Below, piece after piece: positions 1-6,991 of a DNA stretch of 12,250 nucleotides. The stretch is from Deltaproteobacteria bacterium (GTDB lineage: Bacteria > Desulfobacterota > Desulfobacteria > Desulfobacterales > SURF-15). A program made the translations under genes and the position numbers. How positions within the stretch are numbered: the first letter of the stretch is position 1; each line of letters opens with the position of its first letter. Below the pieces are notes generated by a model that was not told the DNA's origin, did no database searches, and saw nothing but the letters and a program-made list of their open reading frames with translations. The DNA is taken from contig JAHEHB010000142.1 of NCBI GenBank assembly GCA_024644775.1, forward strand, positions 1 to 12,250, read 5' to 3'.

Positions 1-367
1 ACGCTTCCAATAATTGAAGTGTTTCCATATTAAGTTTTTCAGCGGCTGGAACCGCAATAAATAGTTCGGAAAGACTCTTTTTAATGCACTGTTTAACAGC
101 CTTTCCTGCCATTACCCGGATTGATTCGCCCTCTACTTTATTTATCTTTCCGAGACCCAATAAGATTACACGGTTTACCTTAACTGGTTGCGGTTTATAA
201 AGGGTGACGTCATCTTTCGCTTCTCCCTTGAATCCAGCGAGGCGTTTGGCCTCTTTGACAAACTGCTTGATTATACTATCTTCATGGATTTCTTTGTCCT
301 CACATACGGGTATCACCAGCGTATCGATTTTTGCTTTCTTAAGATCAACAGATGTTAATTTCAGCAC
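1..367 (-). CDS. pepA: Leucyl aminopeptidase (M17 family), N-terminal part, truncated by window edge
   Basis: Reading the minus strand from a GTG at 367 gives an open frame of about 122 residues that runs off the left edge. It starts VLKLTSVDLKKAKIDTLVIP, has a GFKG block near residue 45 and an RVILLGLGK block near residue 70. This pattern is typical of the N-terminal macro-like domain of M17 leucyl aminopeptidases, cytosolic two-metal hexameric exopeptidases that release N-terminal residues. The catalytic C-terminal domain lies outside the window, so activity cannot be judged. GTG is chosen because a GGAG Shine-Dalgarno lies 9 nt upstream (AAAAAGGAGAG) and no ATG fits. It starts 21 bp after the stop of the aldo/keto reductase, so it is probably the last visible gene of that operon. 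The family call rests on pattern recognition of about a quarter of the protein. Confidence 0.8.
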   Translation of the reverse strand, partial: MLKLTSVDLKKAKIDTLVIPVCEDKEIHEDSIIKQFVKEAKRLAGFKGEAKDDVTLYKPQPVKVNRVILLGLGKINKVEGESIRVMAGKAVKQCIKKSLSELFIAVPAAEKLNMETLQLLEA

Positions 368-388
368 AGATTTACTCTCCTTTTTAGT

Positions 389-1417
389 TCAAGCTCGTGC
401 AGCCCTGAGCAGACCGTCCACCCATTCAATATTTTCCTTGATAAGCTCCGGTATCGGAAGATCGTAAGGACAGCGGGTCATGCATTCTCCACATTCAGAA
501 CAGTTTCGTGCTTTTTCTAAAACACTTGCACGCGGCTCCCTGGTGAAAATATCGGCTCCCATTCGTTTCACCTGGGAGCGCACGCCCAATATCATCTGAA
601 TCGGAATCCCTTCCGTGCACGGCTGGCAATAGTCACACCGCCTGCAAAAATTTTTGTCGTACTCAAGACGAATATCCTCAATGATCGTTTTATCCGTTTC
701 GTCCAATGTATGATCACCGAGATATATTTCCCAATTTTCGTCAAAAAGCGCCTTGCTCTCAATGCCGCAAAGGACAAGTACCCCTTCCTGAGATAGGACA
801 TATTTTAAGGCTGGTTTCGGGTGTTCGATAACGCCTCCGGAGAGTGGTTTCATGGCAATGACGCCGATATTTTTTTCAAGAGCTTTGGGGATAAGCTTTT
901 TCTCAGCTTCGTTTTCTAAAAAACTGAAGCAGACCATGATGGTATCAAAAAGCGCATCATCTAAAACCCGGTCCAAAACATCCAGACTGTGGCAGGTTAT
1001 TCCCATGTGTCCGATCATGCCTTGTTCTTTTGCTCGACTCAGCCCCGCCAGTGCGCCCCCCGGCGCGATGACATTGGAATATTCCCCTTCCTTTACAAAG
1101 TGGCATTGATAGATATCGATATAGTCTCGCTGAAGCTCATTTAAACTGGTTTCCACATCGGATAAAATGCCATCTGCTGTTCGTTCTTTTGATTTTGTTG
1201 CCAGAACAACCGGTTTGTCTGTTTGCTTCAATGCGAGGCCGATTCGTTTTTCGCTGGTGGTATAAGCTCTTGAGGTATCGATAAAATCGATGCCTTTTTC
1301 CACTGCATATCGCACCGTTTCCACCGCCTGATTTTCATCTACCCGCTGAATGGGAATTCCGCCAAATCCAAATTTTTTAATGCGAATGTTCGTTCTACCG
1401 AGGGTTATCTCCTTCAT
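389..1417 (-). CDS. Aldo/keto reductase with C-terminal ferredoxin-like Fe-S domain (COG1453 type)
   Basis: 342 residues. Residues 1-250 form an aldo/keto reductase barrel, starting with KEITLGRTN and GFGGIPIQ. The classical catalytic tetrad is visible as Asp47, Tyr52 (IDTSRAY), Lys75 (VLATK) and His106 (YQCH), so NAD(P)H-dependent carbonyl reduction or alcohol oxidation is plausible. Residues 256-320 carry two cysteine groups, C258/C261/C264/C267 and C306/C309/C312/C316 followed by Pro, the pattern of a two-[4Fe-4S] ferredoxin module. Such fusions are common in anaerobes; the substrate is generally unknown, and electron exchange between the barrel and the clusters is inference. The ATG at 1417 has an AGGAGA site 5 nt upstream. 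The gene lies 68 bp after larE and 21 bp before the aminopeptidase on the same strand. Confidence 0.9.
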   Translation of the reverse strand: MKEITLGRTNIRIKKFGFGGIPIQRVDENQAVETVRYAVEKGIDFIDTSRAYTTSEKRIGLALKQTDKPVVLATKSKERTADGILSDVETSLNELQRDYIDIYQCHFVKEGEYSNVIAPGGALAGLSRAKEQGMIGHMGITCHSLDVLDRVLDDALFDTIMVCFSFLENEAEKKLIPKALEKNIGVIAMKPLSGGVIEHPKPALKYVLSQEGVLVLCGIESKALFDENWEIYLGDHTLDETDKTIIEDIRLEYDKNFCRRCDYCQPCTEGIPIQMILGVRSQVKRMGADIFTREPRASVLEKARNCSECGECMTRCPYDLPIPELIKENIEWVDGLLRAARA

Positions 1418-1485
1418 GATTCTCTCCTGTTTTTGAAGTATAAACGTGTTTTACGTCATGCTCTGGTTTGTAAATATGGTTATTT

Positions 1486-2340
1486 TTATTGTTTTAGACT
1501 CAAATTTAGGGATCCACTTTTAAAACCATCGAGATCCAGAGACACATATATAAACCCAATATTATGGAATTTATTGCGTATTGTTTCTTTGTTTTCGAGT
1601 ATCGTCTTAAAATCTTCCGATGGAACTTCGATTCTGGCTGTATCTCCGTGATGGCGCACTCTTAATATTCGAAGACCCAGATCAAACAAGAAATTTTCAG
1701 CCGTTTCGACCTGAGACAATTTTTCTGCCGTTACTTTTTCTCCATAGGCTATCCTGCTGGACAGACACGGCATGGCCGGTTTTTCGGCAATTTCGAGACC
1801 ATAGTGGGCAGAGATCGCTCGAATCGTCGTTTTATCGATCCCCAATTCCACGTAGGGTGCAAGAATGGCTTCCTCACGAGCTGCTTGAATCCCCGGGCGG
1901 TGATCGCCTAAATCGTCTGTATTCACTCCATAAAACAGGGGCCAGGGGGTATCTTTTAACGATGCTGCCAGCTGCCGCTGGAGCTCTTTCACTGTTTCAA
2001 AAAGAGCTTTTTTGCAATAATAGCACCGGTTACCTTGGTTTGCCAGATAGAAGGTATCTTCCATCTCGTTTGTGTGAACGATGCGAAGGGGGATGTTGTG
2101 ATTTTCAGTAAAATCAATCGCACACTGATACTCTCTTCGGGCCAATGAAGGGCTGTCTGCCAAAACTGCTGCCATTCGATCCCCCAACGCACGATTGGCG
2201 GCATAAGCAAGCAGTGCACTGTCCACACCACCGCTATAGGCAATGATGGCGCCAGTTTGCTTTAAAAAATATTCTTCTAATTTTTTGGCCTGGAATTCCG
2301 CAGCTTCCTGCGGGTTTGTGGTTTTCTGAGCGTGTTTCAA
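1486..2340 (-). CDS. larE: ATP-dependent sacrificial sulfur transferase LarE family (PP-loop)
   Basis: 284 residues, full length for the family. The PP-loop SGGVDS lies at 36-41 (IIAYSGGVDS), followed by the family's RCYYCKK block (C106, C109), GVNTDDLGDHRPG at 138-150 and MPCLSSR with C192. LarE activates a carboxylate of the pyridinium dinucleotide precursor with ATP and inserts sulfur during synthesis of the nickel-pincer nucleotide cofactor of lactate racemase-type enzymes. Some LarE proteins give up the sulfur of a single cysteine; others hold a [4Fe-4S] cluster on three cysteines and pass on a bound sulfide. C106/C109/C192 fit the second type, which is inference from spacing. Its ATG overlaps the stop of the upstream sulfite-reductase-like gene (ATGA, 2337-2340), implying translational coupling. 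No larA, larB or larC is visible here, so a role in another sulfur-transfer pathway remains possible. Confidence 0.88.
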   Translation of the reverse strand: MKHAQKTTNPQEAAEFQAKKLEEYFLKQTGAIIAYSGGVDSALLAYAANRALGDRMAAVLADSPSLARREYQCAIDFTENHNIPLRIVHTNEMEDTFYLANQGNRCYYCKKALFETVKELQRQLAASLKDTPWPLFYGVNTDDLGDHRPGIQAAREEAILAPYVELGIDKTTIRAISAHYGLEIAEKPAMPCLSSRIAYGEKVTAEKLSQVETAENFLFDLGLRILRVRHHGDTARIEVPSEDFKTILENKETIRNKFHNIGFIYVSLDLDGFKSGSLNLSLKQ

Positions 2341-3164
2341 ATAGATTTCTCCTTTTCACCGTATCGTTGTGACACTCTTTCTAACAGGTTGCGGTGTTCA
2401 ACATCGGTAAAGATCTCTGCAAACCGTTTGCCGTGAAGGCTATTTTTTTTGTAAAGGTCAATACAGTCCTTTACGATGTTTACGACTTCTTCCTGATCGA
2501 AGATACCAGGAAGCTCTCTGGCAAGTTGCGGATGCCGGCCCAATTTTCCGGCCACCTGCACCCGATATCCTTTTTTACCTTCACCTAATGTACCGGTAGG
2601 ACAAACTGCCATGCATTGACCGCAACTTAAACATTTCTGATAATCAATTTCAGGCATCGGTTTCTCATCATTCAAACTGATTGCGTCCTCCCTGCAAGCA
2701 TCAACACAGGCGTCACACCGGTTGCAGGATTCGTCTGTCAGCGTGGGAATACAGGCGCCAAGAATCCCAATATCTTTAATTTGAGGCTGTGAACAGGCAT
2801 TGGGGCAATCTGCAACCGTTACTCTAAATTCATGGTGGAATTTCAGTTCTCCTTTGACGCGTTGCTTTAAGAATCCTAACAGATCCTCCTCCTTAAGCAA
2901 CGATTCCAAATTTTGCACCAATTCATCACTTATATTTGCGCGGTTGGGGCAGCCGCTCTGGCCGAAACAGGCATCCAGTTGGTACCCTTTGATCTCAGAT
3001 TCCATATTCTTGAGATACCGCGCCTGGGTGGCCTTGACGTCATTCAGAGACACGACCATTTTGCCGGCGTCGGTGGCCTCTTTTTCAACCCGAGTGCGAA
3101 CGCGTTTTCGAACAAAAAAAGGCACTTTTTTTACCGCCGTTTCTGCTTCCGGTGTCCATTTCAT
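2337..3164 (-). CDS. Small siroheme/[4Fe-4S] sulfite (nitrite) reductase-like protein with ferredoxin domain
   Basis: 275 residues. Residues 3-30 (WTPEAE, PFFVRKRVR) resemble the PCP_red domain known from protochlorophyllide reductase and some Fe-S proteins. The siroheme/[4Fe-4S] site is complete: C66-x5-C72 and C120-x3-C124 (DCPNAC). A two-[4Fe-4S] ferredoxin insert follows: C147/C150/C153/C157 and C178/C181/C184/C188-Pro. The domain order matches the small DSR-like or assimilatory-type sulfite reductases of sulfate reducers and methanogens, which reduce sulfite to sulfide in the cytoplasm. It has a single half-module rather than the roughly 400-residue DsrA or DsrB. Sulfite versus nitrite, or a non-catalytic role, cannot be told from sequence. 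The start ATG has AAAGGA about 12 nt upstream, somewhat long. It is the first gene of the minus operon and overlaps larE by 4 bp. Confidence 0.85.
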   Translation of the reverse strand: MKWTPEAETAVKKVPFFVRKRVRTRVEKEATDAGKMVVSLNDVKATQARYLKNMESEIKGYQLDACFGQSGCPNRANISDELVQNLESLLKEEDLLGFLKQRVKGELKFHHEFRVTVADCPNACSQPQIKDIGILGACIPTLTDESCNRCDACVDACREDAISLNDEKPMPEIDYQKCLSCGQCMAVCPTGTLGEGKKGYRVQVAGKLGRHPQLARELPGIFDQEEVVNIVKDCIDLYKKNSLHGKRFAEIFTDVEHRNLLERVSQRYGEKEKSI

Positions 3165-3245
3165 GAAGGCTTCGTTCCTTTATGGAAAAATGACAGCTGC
3201 CCGCCTTCTTAAGACAATATGCAGGAGCAGTCTGCTTTTCCCATA

Positions 3246-3273
3246 ATATTAGACAGCCACCGATATGCGGCAA
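3246..3273 (-). promoter_or_regulatory. Candidate sigma70-type promoter of the minus-strand operon
   Basis: On the minus strand TTGCCG (3268-3273) and TAATAT (3246-3251) are separated by 16 bp, each matching the -35/-10 consensus at four of six positions. It would leave a leader of about 75 nt before the ATG at 3164. The leader contains the interrupted palindrome AGCAG-T-CTGCT (3226-3236). The match is modest and the start site is not shown by the sequence. Confidence 0.35.
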
Positions 3274-3333
3274 CCTCTAATAGGGTGAAGAGCCACAATT
3301 AATACAGTTTCCGAGACCAATCTTTCAGATGTC

Positions 3334-3398
3334 CTCGAAATATTTAACCTCTATTAATGCCTAAGTATGGTATATTGCATTTTGCAAAATATTTCGAG
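3334..3398. promoter_or_regulatory. AT-rich inverted repeat and palindrome, possible operator region
   Basis: CTCGAAATATTT (3334-3345) is repeated exactly in inverted form as AAATATTTCGAG (3387-3398), 41 bp apart. The right arm overlaps a perfect 12-bp palindrome ATTTTGCAAAAT (3379-3390). The cluster lies between the two divergent transcription units and covers a possible extended -10 element, so it could bind a dimeric repressor. Function is inference, and part of the match comes from the self-complementary AAATATTT core. Confidence 0.35.
3368..3376 (+). promoter_or_regulatory. Possible extended -10 promoter element
   Basis: TG-G-TATATT is an extended -10 match with no convincing -35 box upstream. 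It could drive the plus-strand genes starting at 3632. It lies between the arms of the inverted repeat 3334-3398, which would suit repression, but the evidence is thin. Confidence 0.25.
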
Positions 3399-3425
3399 TG
3401 GTAAATTGTAGGAGTGACTAAAGTT

Positions 3426-3579
3426 AATGACGAATGTCGATTGAAGAATATCGAATTGAGGAATTCTTTCTATTTTATTTGTTAAAAAGAGCAGAGCGAC
3501 ACGCGGCGCAAGCGCCTGCGCTGCGCGAGCGACATCCACAGTTCGTTCTGCCGAGGCGGATCAATTATCATTCGTCATT
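3426..3579. repeat. Small inverted-repeat (MITE-like) intergenic element
   Basis: AATGACGAATG at 3426-3436 and its exact reverse complement CATTCGTCATT at 3569-3579 bound a 154-bp stretch. Inside are TCGATTGAAGAATATCGAATTGA-like simple motifs, an AT-rich block (3463-3489) and a GC-rich imperfect hairpin (CGCGGCGCAAGCGCC, about 3502-3527). The sharp swing in base composition and the low-complexity GAAT/TCGA motifs are typical of non-coding repeat elements. No target-site duplication was clear and no transposase is present. The first ATG of the long frame that enters the downstream gene lies in the left arm. Confidence 0.5.
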
Positions 3580-3631
3580 CCATAAAGTTTCATACGATAT
3601 TGAAAGATATTTTCATAGAGGGGGGAAATCT

Positions 3632-4153
3632 GTGAATTTAGATATCTTTGAAAAGATGGAAGCGCCGGATCTTCGGAAGTACATTGAATTTTTCCTCCGG
3701 CACTATCGCGTGATGGATGCCTTTTGGTTTATATACATCGCCGAGCGGTTTGACCAGCCGACCGCTGAAAGAATAAATGAGCAAGTTTGGGCACGTGTTG
3801 GCGGAATGGCTGCAAAGGACTTGTTGGCTAAATTTGGTATTCAAGAAAAGGGCTTGCAAGGCTTTGTAAAGGCCATGCGGTATTTTCCTTGGTGTATCCT
3901 GGTAGGGTATCAAATTGAGGAAGCTGTGGATGATGTGATCCTGTCGGTTCCATCTTGTCCAACGCAGGAGGCCCGCCTTCGAAGAGGCCTTGGTGAATAT
4001 GTTTGTAAGGAGATGCATCGAGGGGAGTTTGAATCATTTGCAAAGGAGATCGATCCGCGCATACAAGTAGAGTGTTTTTTTGCACCGCCCGATCCGCATC
4101 CGGTGGATATGTTTTGCAAATGGCGGTTTTACCTAGAAGATAATCGTAAATAG
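3632..4153 (+). CDS. DUF6125-like hypothetical protein
   Basis: 173 residues from GTG 3632, chosen because a GAGGGGGGAA Shine-Dalgarno lies just upstream and because the frame upstream to ATG 3434 runs through a repeat element with odd composition. Residues 10-45 read [20 protein letters not shown] then [10 protein letters not shown], helical and aromatic-rich. A later [20 protein letters not shown] block and a C-terminal APPDPHP followed by CKW are the other conserved-looking parts. I recognise the layout as that of DUF6125 proteins of Desulfobacterota, whose function is not known. The cysteines in SCPTQ, YVCKE, VECFF and CKW might bind a ligand or metal, but that is speculation. No signal peptide or membrane segment is seen. 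The LUD-domain gene follows 45 bp downstream. Confidence 0.75.
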   Translation: MNLDIFEKMEAPDLRKYIEFFLRHYRVMDAFWFIYIAERFDQPTAERINEQVWARVGGMAAKDLLAKFGIQEKGLQGFVKAMRYFPWCILVGYQIEEAVDDVILSVPSCPTQEARLRRGLGEYVCKEMHRGEFESFAKEIDPRIQVECFFAPPDPHPVDMFCKWRFYLEDNRK

Positions 4154-4198
4154 TTATTTTGGGTATGCATTAGTTTAATCGAAAATAAGGAGAAACTG

Positions 4199-4846
4199 AT
4201 GATTGAATTTGAAAAAGAGAAAATTCGAAAAAGTGTGCCGAAAATTTTGGACGCATTGAAGAAAAAACGGTTTGATGCGCATTTTTTTGAAACCGCCGAC
4301 GAAGCAAGAGATTTCATCGCTGAACAAATCAACCCGAAAGAAACTGTCGGAATCGGCGGCTCCGTCACCCTCCGGGAAGGTTTGGGGATTGTCAAAGAAT
4401 TAAGGAGCAAAGGGGTTACGGTTCATGATCATTGGGATGCAGACGGTGATCCTGCACGCAGGTTAGAGCTAAAAAGAAAACAACGAGGCGTCGACGTTTT
4501 TCTGACCGGTATGAATGCCATTACCAAAGATGGTTTTTTGGTGAATCTTGACGGTGGCGGAAACCGAGTCGCCGGCACTTGCTCAGGTCCCAAAAAAGTC
4601 ATCGTTGTTGCCGGAACAAACAAACTCGTGGATTCTCTCGACCTGGCCATCCACAGAACCAGGACTCATGCGGCAGTACTCAATGCGATTCGTTTGACGC
4701 CCAAGGTTCCCTGTGTAGAGACCGGAAACTGCGATGATTGCAACGCTGCGCAAAGAATCTGTGCGGCACTTTTGATTTTGTACAAAAAGCCGGGGGACAT
4801 CGATCACTTTTCTGTGGTCCTTGTCAACGAAGAGATGGGGTACTAG
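4199..4846 (+). CDS. LUD-domain (DUF162, lactate-utilization-like) protein
   Basis: 215 residues spanned by one LUD domain: VGIGGSVTLREGLG (50-63), the DVFLTGMNAIT block (99-109), NLDGGGNRVAG (116-126) and VVAGTNKLV (136-144). LUD proteins include LutB and LutC of the L-lactate oxidation complex; short stand-alone members like this one are common in anaerobes and unassigned. The C-terminus has C172-x5-C178-x2-C181-x6-C188 plus C128, which could hold a metal or Fe-S centre (inference). The ATG has AAGGAGA 5 nt upstream. It lies between the DUF6125 gene and a tagaturonate-reductase-like gene, all on the plus strand, so an oxidation role in a shared operon is possible but unproven. Confidence 0.88.
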   Translation: MIEFEKEKIRKSVPKILDALKKKRFDAHFFETADEARDFIAEQINPKETVGIGGSVTLREGLGIVKELRSKGVTVHDHWDADGDPARRLELKRKQRGVDVFLTGMNAITKDGFLVNLDGGGNRVAGTCSGPKKVIVVAGTNKLVDSLDLAIHRTRTHAAVLNAIRLTPKVPCVETGNCDDCNAAQRICAALLILYKKPGDIDHFSVVLVNEEMGY

Positions 4847-4906
4847 TGAGACGCGCGTTTTTAACTATCTGTTTGTTTTTTTTTGACCACGATTCTATAA
4901 GAGATT

Positions 4907-6523
4907 ATGGATAACAAGAATTTACCGGTCTTAAACAAAACGTTGCTAATGGATCCGGGGTTCACGGAAGCGGCGCAGTCGAAAGGCGTTCATGTGCCGA
5001 CAAAGGATATGCTTCGGCACAGGGAAAAGTTTATTACCTTTGGTGAAGGAAATTTTGTTCGATCCTTTATATACTGGATGATTGATCGGATGAACCAAAG
5101 GGGTCTATTCCTTGGGAGGGGGGTTGCGCTTCAACCGATAAATCCGGATCTATTATCTCAAGAAGATCTCGTATCTGCCTTAAACGAGCAGGATTGTTTG
5201 TATACCACCGTCTTGAGGGGATTGAGGGAAGGCAAAGTGATCGATGAACGAACCATCGTTTCTTCCATGAGCCGGATATTGGCGTTCAAATCAGAAGCGT
5301 ACTGGAAAGATACCCTTTTACTTGCGAGGAATCCCGCTCTGGAATTTGTCTTTTCTCAGACAACGGAAGCAGGTATCAGGATTCATCCGGACGACAAGCA
5401 GGATGCCACTCCACCGATTTCCTATCCGGCAAAATTAACCCTTTTCCTTTATGAACGGTACAAACACCTGGGAAAATCCAATAATTCCGGATTGGTTATC
5501 ATCCCCACCGAGCTGAATTACCGAAGTGGAGATATGTTGAAGCGATGTGTTCTTGAAATCATGAGTCGATTCAATTTGGAAAGCCCTTTTCGATCCTGGT
5601 TTGATGGGTATGTCACCATATGCAACGCTGTTGTCGACTCTATCATTACAGGAAAGCCCGGCTCTGATGAATCGGCTAAGCTGCACAAAGAACTGGAATA
5701 TGTGGACAACGCCTTATCCATAGGGGAGCCCTTTCATCTGTGGGTCATTGAGGATAAAACAGGGGGTGTAAAAAAGAAGCTTCCCCTTGATCGGGTTCCG
5801 GAACTAAATGTTCAATTTGTAGAAGACTTAGAAATAGACCATCAGAAAAAGATGCGAATTTTATGCGGTGCACATACGTCAATGATCGCTCCATCTTATC
5901 TCATTGGGAATGAATCTGTGAGAGAAAGCATAAAAGACCCGCTGGTGGGTCGTTTCACCAAAACGTTGATCTATGATGAAGCATGCAGAAGTATCGATAT
6001 CCCCTATGACGAGGCAAGGGCATATTCGAATGCCATCTTCGAGAGATTCCTGAATCCTGATATCCATCACAAACTTCTGACATTATCCCTCAATATTACC
6101 TCCAAAGTTGCTGAAAGAATTGTCCCTACGATTGTTGACCTTTGTGAAAAACAAGAAATTGTGCCCCCGTTTCTATCCTTTGCTTTTGCTGCATACCTTG
6201 TTTTTATGCGGGGAGATGGCGTAGGGCAAAATGGTATGGTTTACGCCTATAGAAACCCTCACAGAGGGCATGGAGAAAAATATTTTATCAACGACAGGGA
6301 AAACGCAAAATTTTTTTTCGATGCGTACCGACAGATAGACATAAATGATAGACAAAGCGTCAGTGAGTTTGTTTTCATCGTTCTTGGCCGTTTCGATTTG
6401 TGGGGGACGAATCTCAACCGCCTTTTAGATGGAAAATTTACAGCGTCCGTCGAGGACAACTTACACATCATCTTGAACCGAGGGATGCAAAAGGCGCTTG
6501 AGGATATTTTCAGGGAGGGGTAA
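4907..6523 (+). CDS. Tagaturonate reductase / mannitol dehydrogenase family oxidoreductase (UxaB-like)
   Basis: 538 residues. The N-terminal Rossmann motif FGEGNFVRSF (45-54) is characteristic of UxaB-type polyol dehydrogenases. SQTTEAGI (150-157), PTELN (200-204), GEPFHLWVIE (273-282) and the catalytic-region KKMRILCGAHT (314-324) follow in the family's usual order. UxaB interconverts tagaturonate and altronate with NADH in hexuronate breakdown; relatives act on mannitol, fructuronate or other sugar acids, so substrate is open. It is longer than E. coli UxaB (about 480 residues), with extra residues at the N-terminus and before the C-terminus. The Shine-Dalgarno (AAGAGA) is weak. No hexuronate genes such as uxaA, uxaC or kduI are in view, which lowers confidence in the specific activity. 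Confidence 0.82.
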   Translation: MDNKNLPVLNKTLLMDPGFTEAAQSKGVHVPTKDMLRHREKFITFGEGNFVRSFIYWMIDRMNQRGLFLGRGVALQPINPDLLSQEDLVSALNEQDCLYTTVLRGLREGKVIDERTIVSSMSRILAFKSEAYWKDTLLLARNPALEFVFSQTTEAGIRIHPDDKQDATPPISYPAKLTLFLYERYKHLGKSNNSGLVIIPTELNYRSGDMLKRCVLEIMSRFNLESPFRSWFDGYVTICNAVVDSIITGKPGSDESAKLHKELEYVDNALSIGEPFHLWVIEDKTGGVKKKLPLDRVPELNVQFVEDLEIDHQKKMRILCGAHTSMIAPSYLIGNESVRESIKDPLVGRFTKTLIYDEACRSIDIPYDEARAYSNAIFERFLNPDIHHKLLTLSLNITSKVAERIVPTIVDLCEKQEIVPPFLSFAFAAYLVFMRGDGVGQNGMVYAYRNPHRGHGEKYFINDRENAKFFFDAYRQIDINDRQSVSEFVFIVLGRFDLWGTNLNRLLDGKFTASVEDNLHIILNRGMQKALEDIFREG

Positions 6524-6568
6524 AGAGTGAGCGAACGACCCCGGAATTTCACGAATTGAGATTACTGC

Positions 6569-6577
6569 GGAGGTGAT
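6569..6577 (+). promoter_or_regulatory. Perfect Shine-Dalgarno sequence before a degenerate gene
   Basis: GGAGGTGAT is complementary to the usual 3' end of 16S rRNA over nine bases. A TTG at 6584, 6 nt downstream, starts L-G-Y-F-F, which then runs out of frame at a T7 tract. It marks the original start of the methyltransferase remnant. Confidence 0.6.
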
Positions 6578-6583
6578 ACACGC

Positions 6584-6906
6584 TTGGGCTATTTTTTTCT
6601 CAAACCGTTGCGGAAGGGTATGCAAAGCACCGTCCATACTTTCATCCCCTTGTGATTGAAAAAATTAAAACCTATGGCTTTCATTTCACTCATCATGAGA
6701 CATATACGAATGCAGTCGCATATTCGCTGGAACGGTGTATTGACTATCTCATGACCCAATCAAATATCACTGTCCGCATAACGCAAGGCATCGAAACCCG
6801 TGACAACATTCGAAATTGGCTGGCGATGTCTTTGCACCCGTTTTTCGATTCATCACCCAAGAGGCTGCTGTTTGGAGGAGATATCTCGTACCTGAAGCGA
6901 AACTGA
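6584..6906 (+). pseudogene. Class I SAM-dependent methyltransferase, internally deleted and frameshifted
   Basis: From TTG 6584 the frame gives LGYFF, then shifts at a T7 tract (6592-6598). One extra T would join it to SQTVAEGYAKHRPYFHP, the usual start of a class I methyltransferase (F..A..Y...RP). From about residue 35 the text jumps into a typical C-terminal end of the same family: AYSLERCIDYLMTQSN, then RNWLAMSLHPFF and RLLFGGDISYLKR. The whole central Rossmann core, including the expected VLDVGCGTG-like SAM loop, is absent. About 106 residues remain where relatives have roughly 250. The junction lies near 6669-6690 and kept the reading frame, so the frameshift and deletion are separate events. 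Only the piece from GTG 6652 (84 residues) is open now. Assignment is from remembered family patterns. Confidence 0.72.
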
Positions 6907-6991
6907 CGGGTTTCGTAACATTTTGTGTTCATTTCGACGATATCATCTGGCCCCGAACGTTCTTTGCCTTGGCAGGGAAAAATAGATACAA

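Noticed and set aside
1620..2111. 163-residue plus-strand open frame
   Set aside because: Antisense to larE, which has clear PP-loop and family motifs; no recognisable domain in the antisense translation.
3085..3273. 62-residue minus-strand frame upstream of the sulfite-reductase-like gene
   Set aside because: Overlaps that gene out of frame and covers the candidate promoter; no likeness to a leader peptide beyond a few cysteines.
4851..4882. ACGCGCGT palindrome followed by T-rich sequence as a terminator after the LUD gene
   Set aside because: An 8-bp palindrome without loop room cannot form a stable stem, and the long T run starts well downstream.
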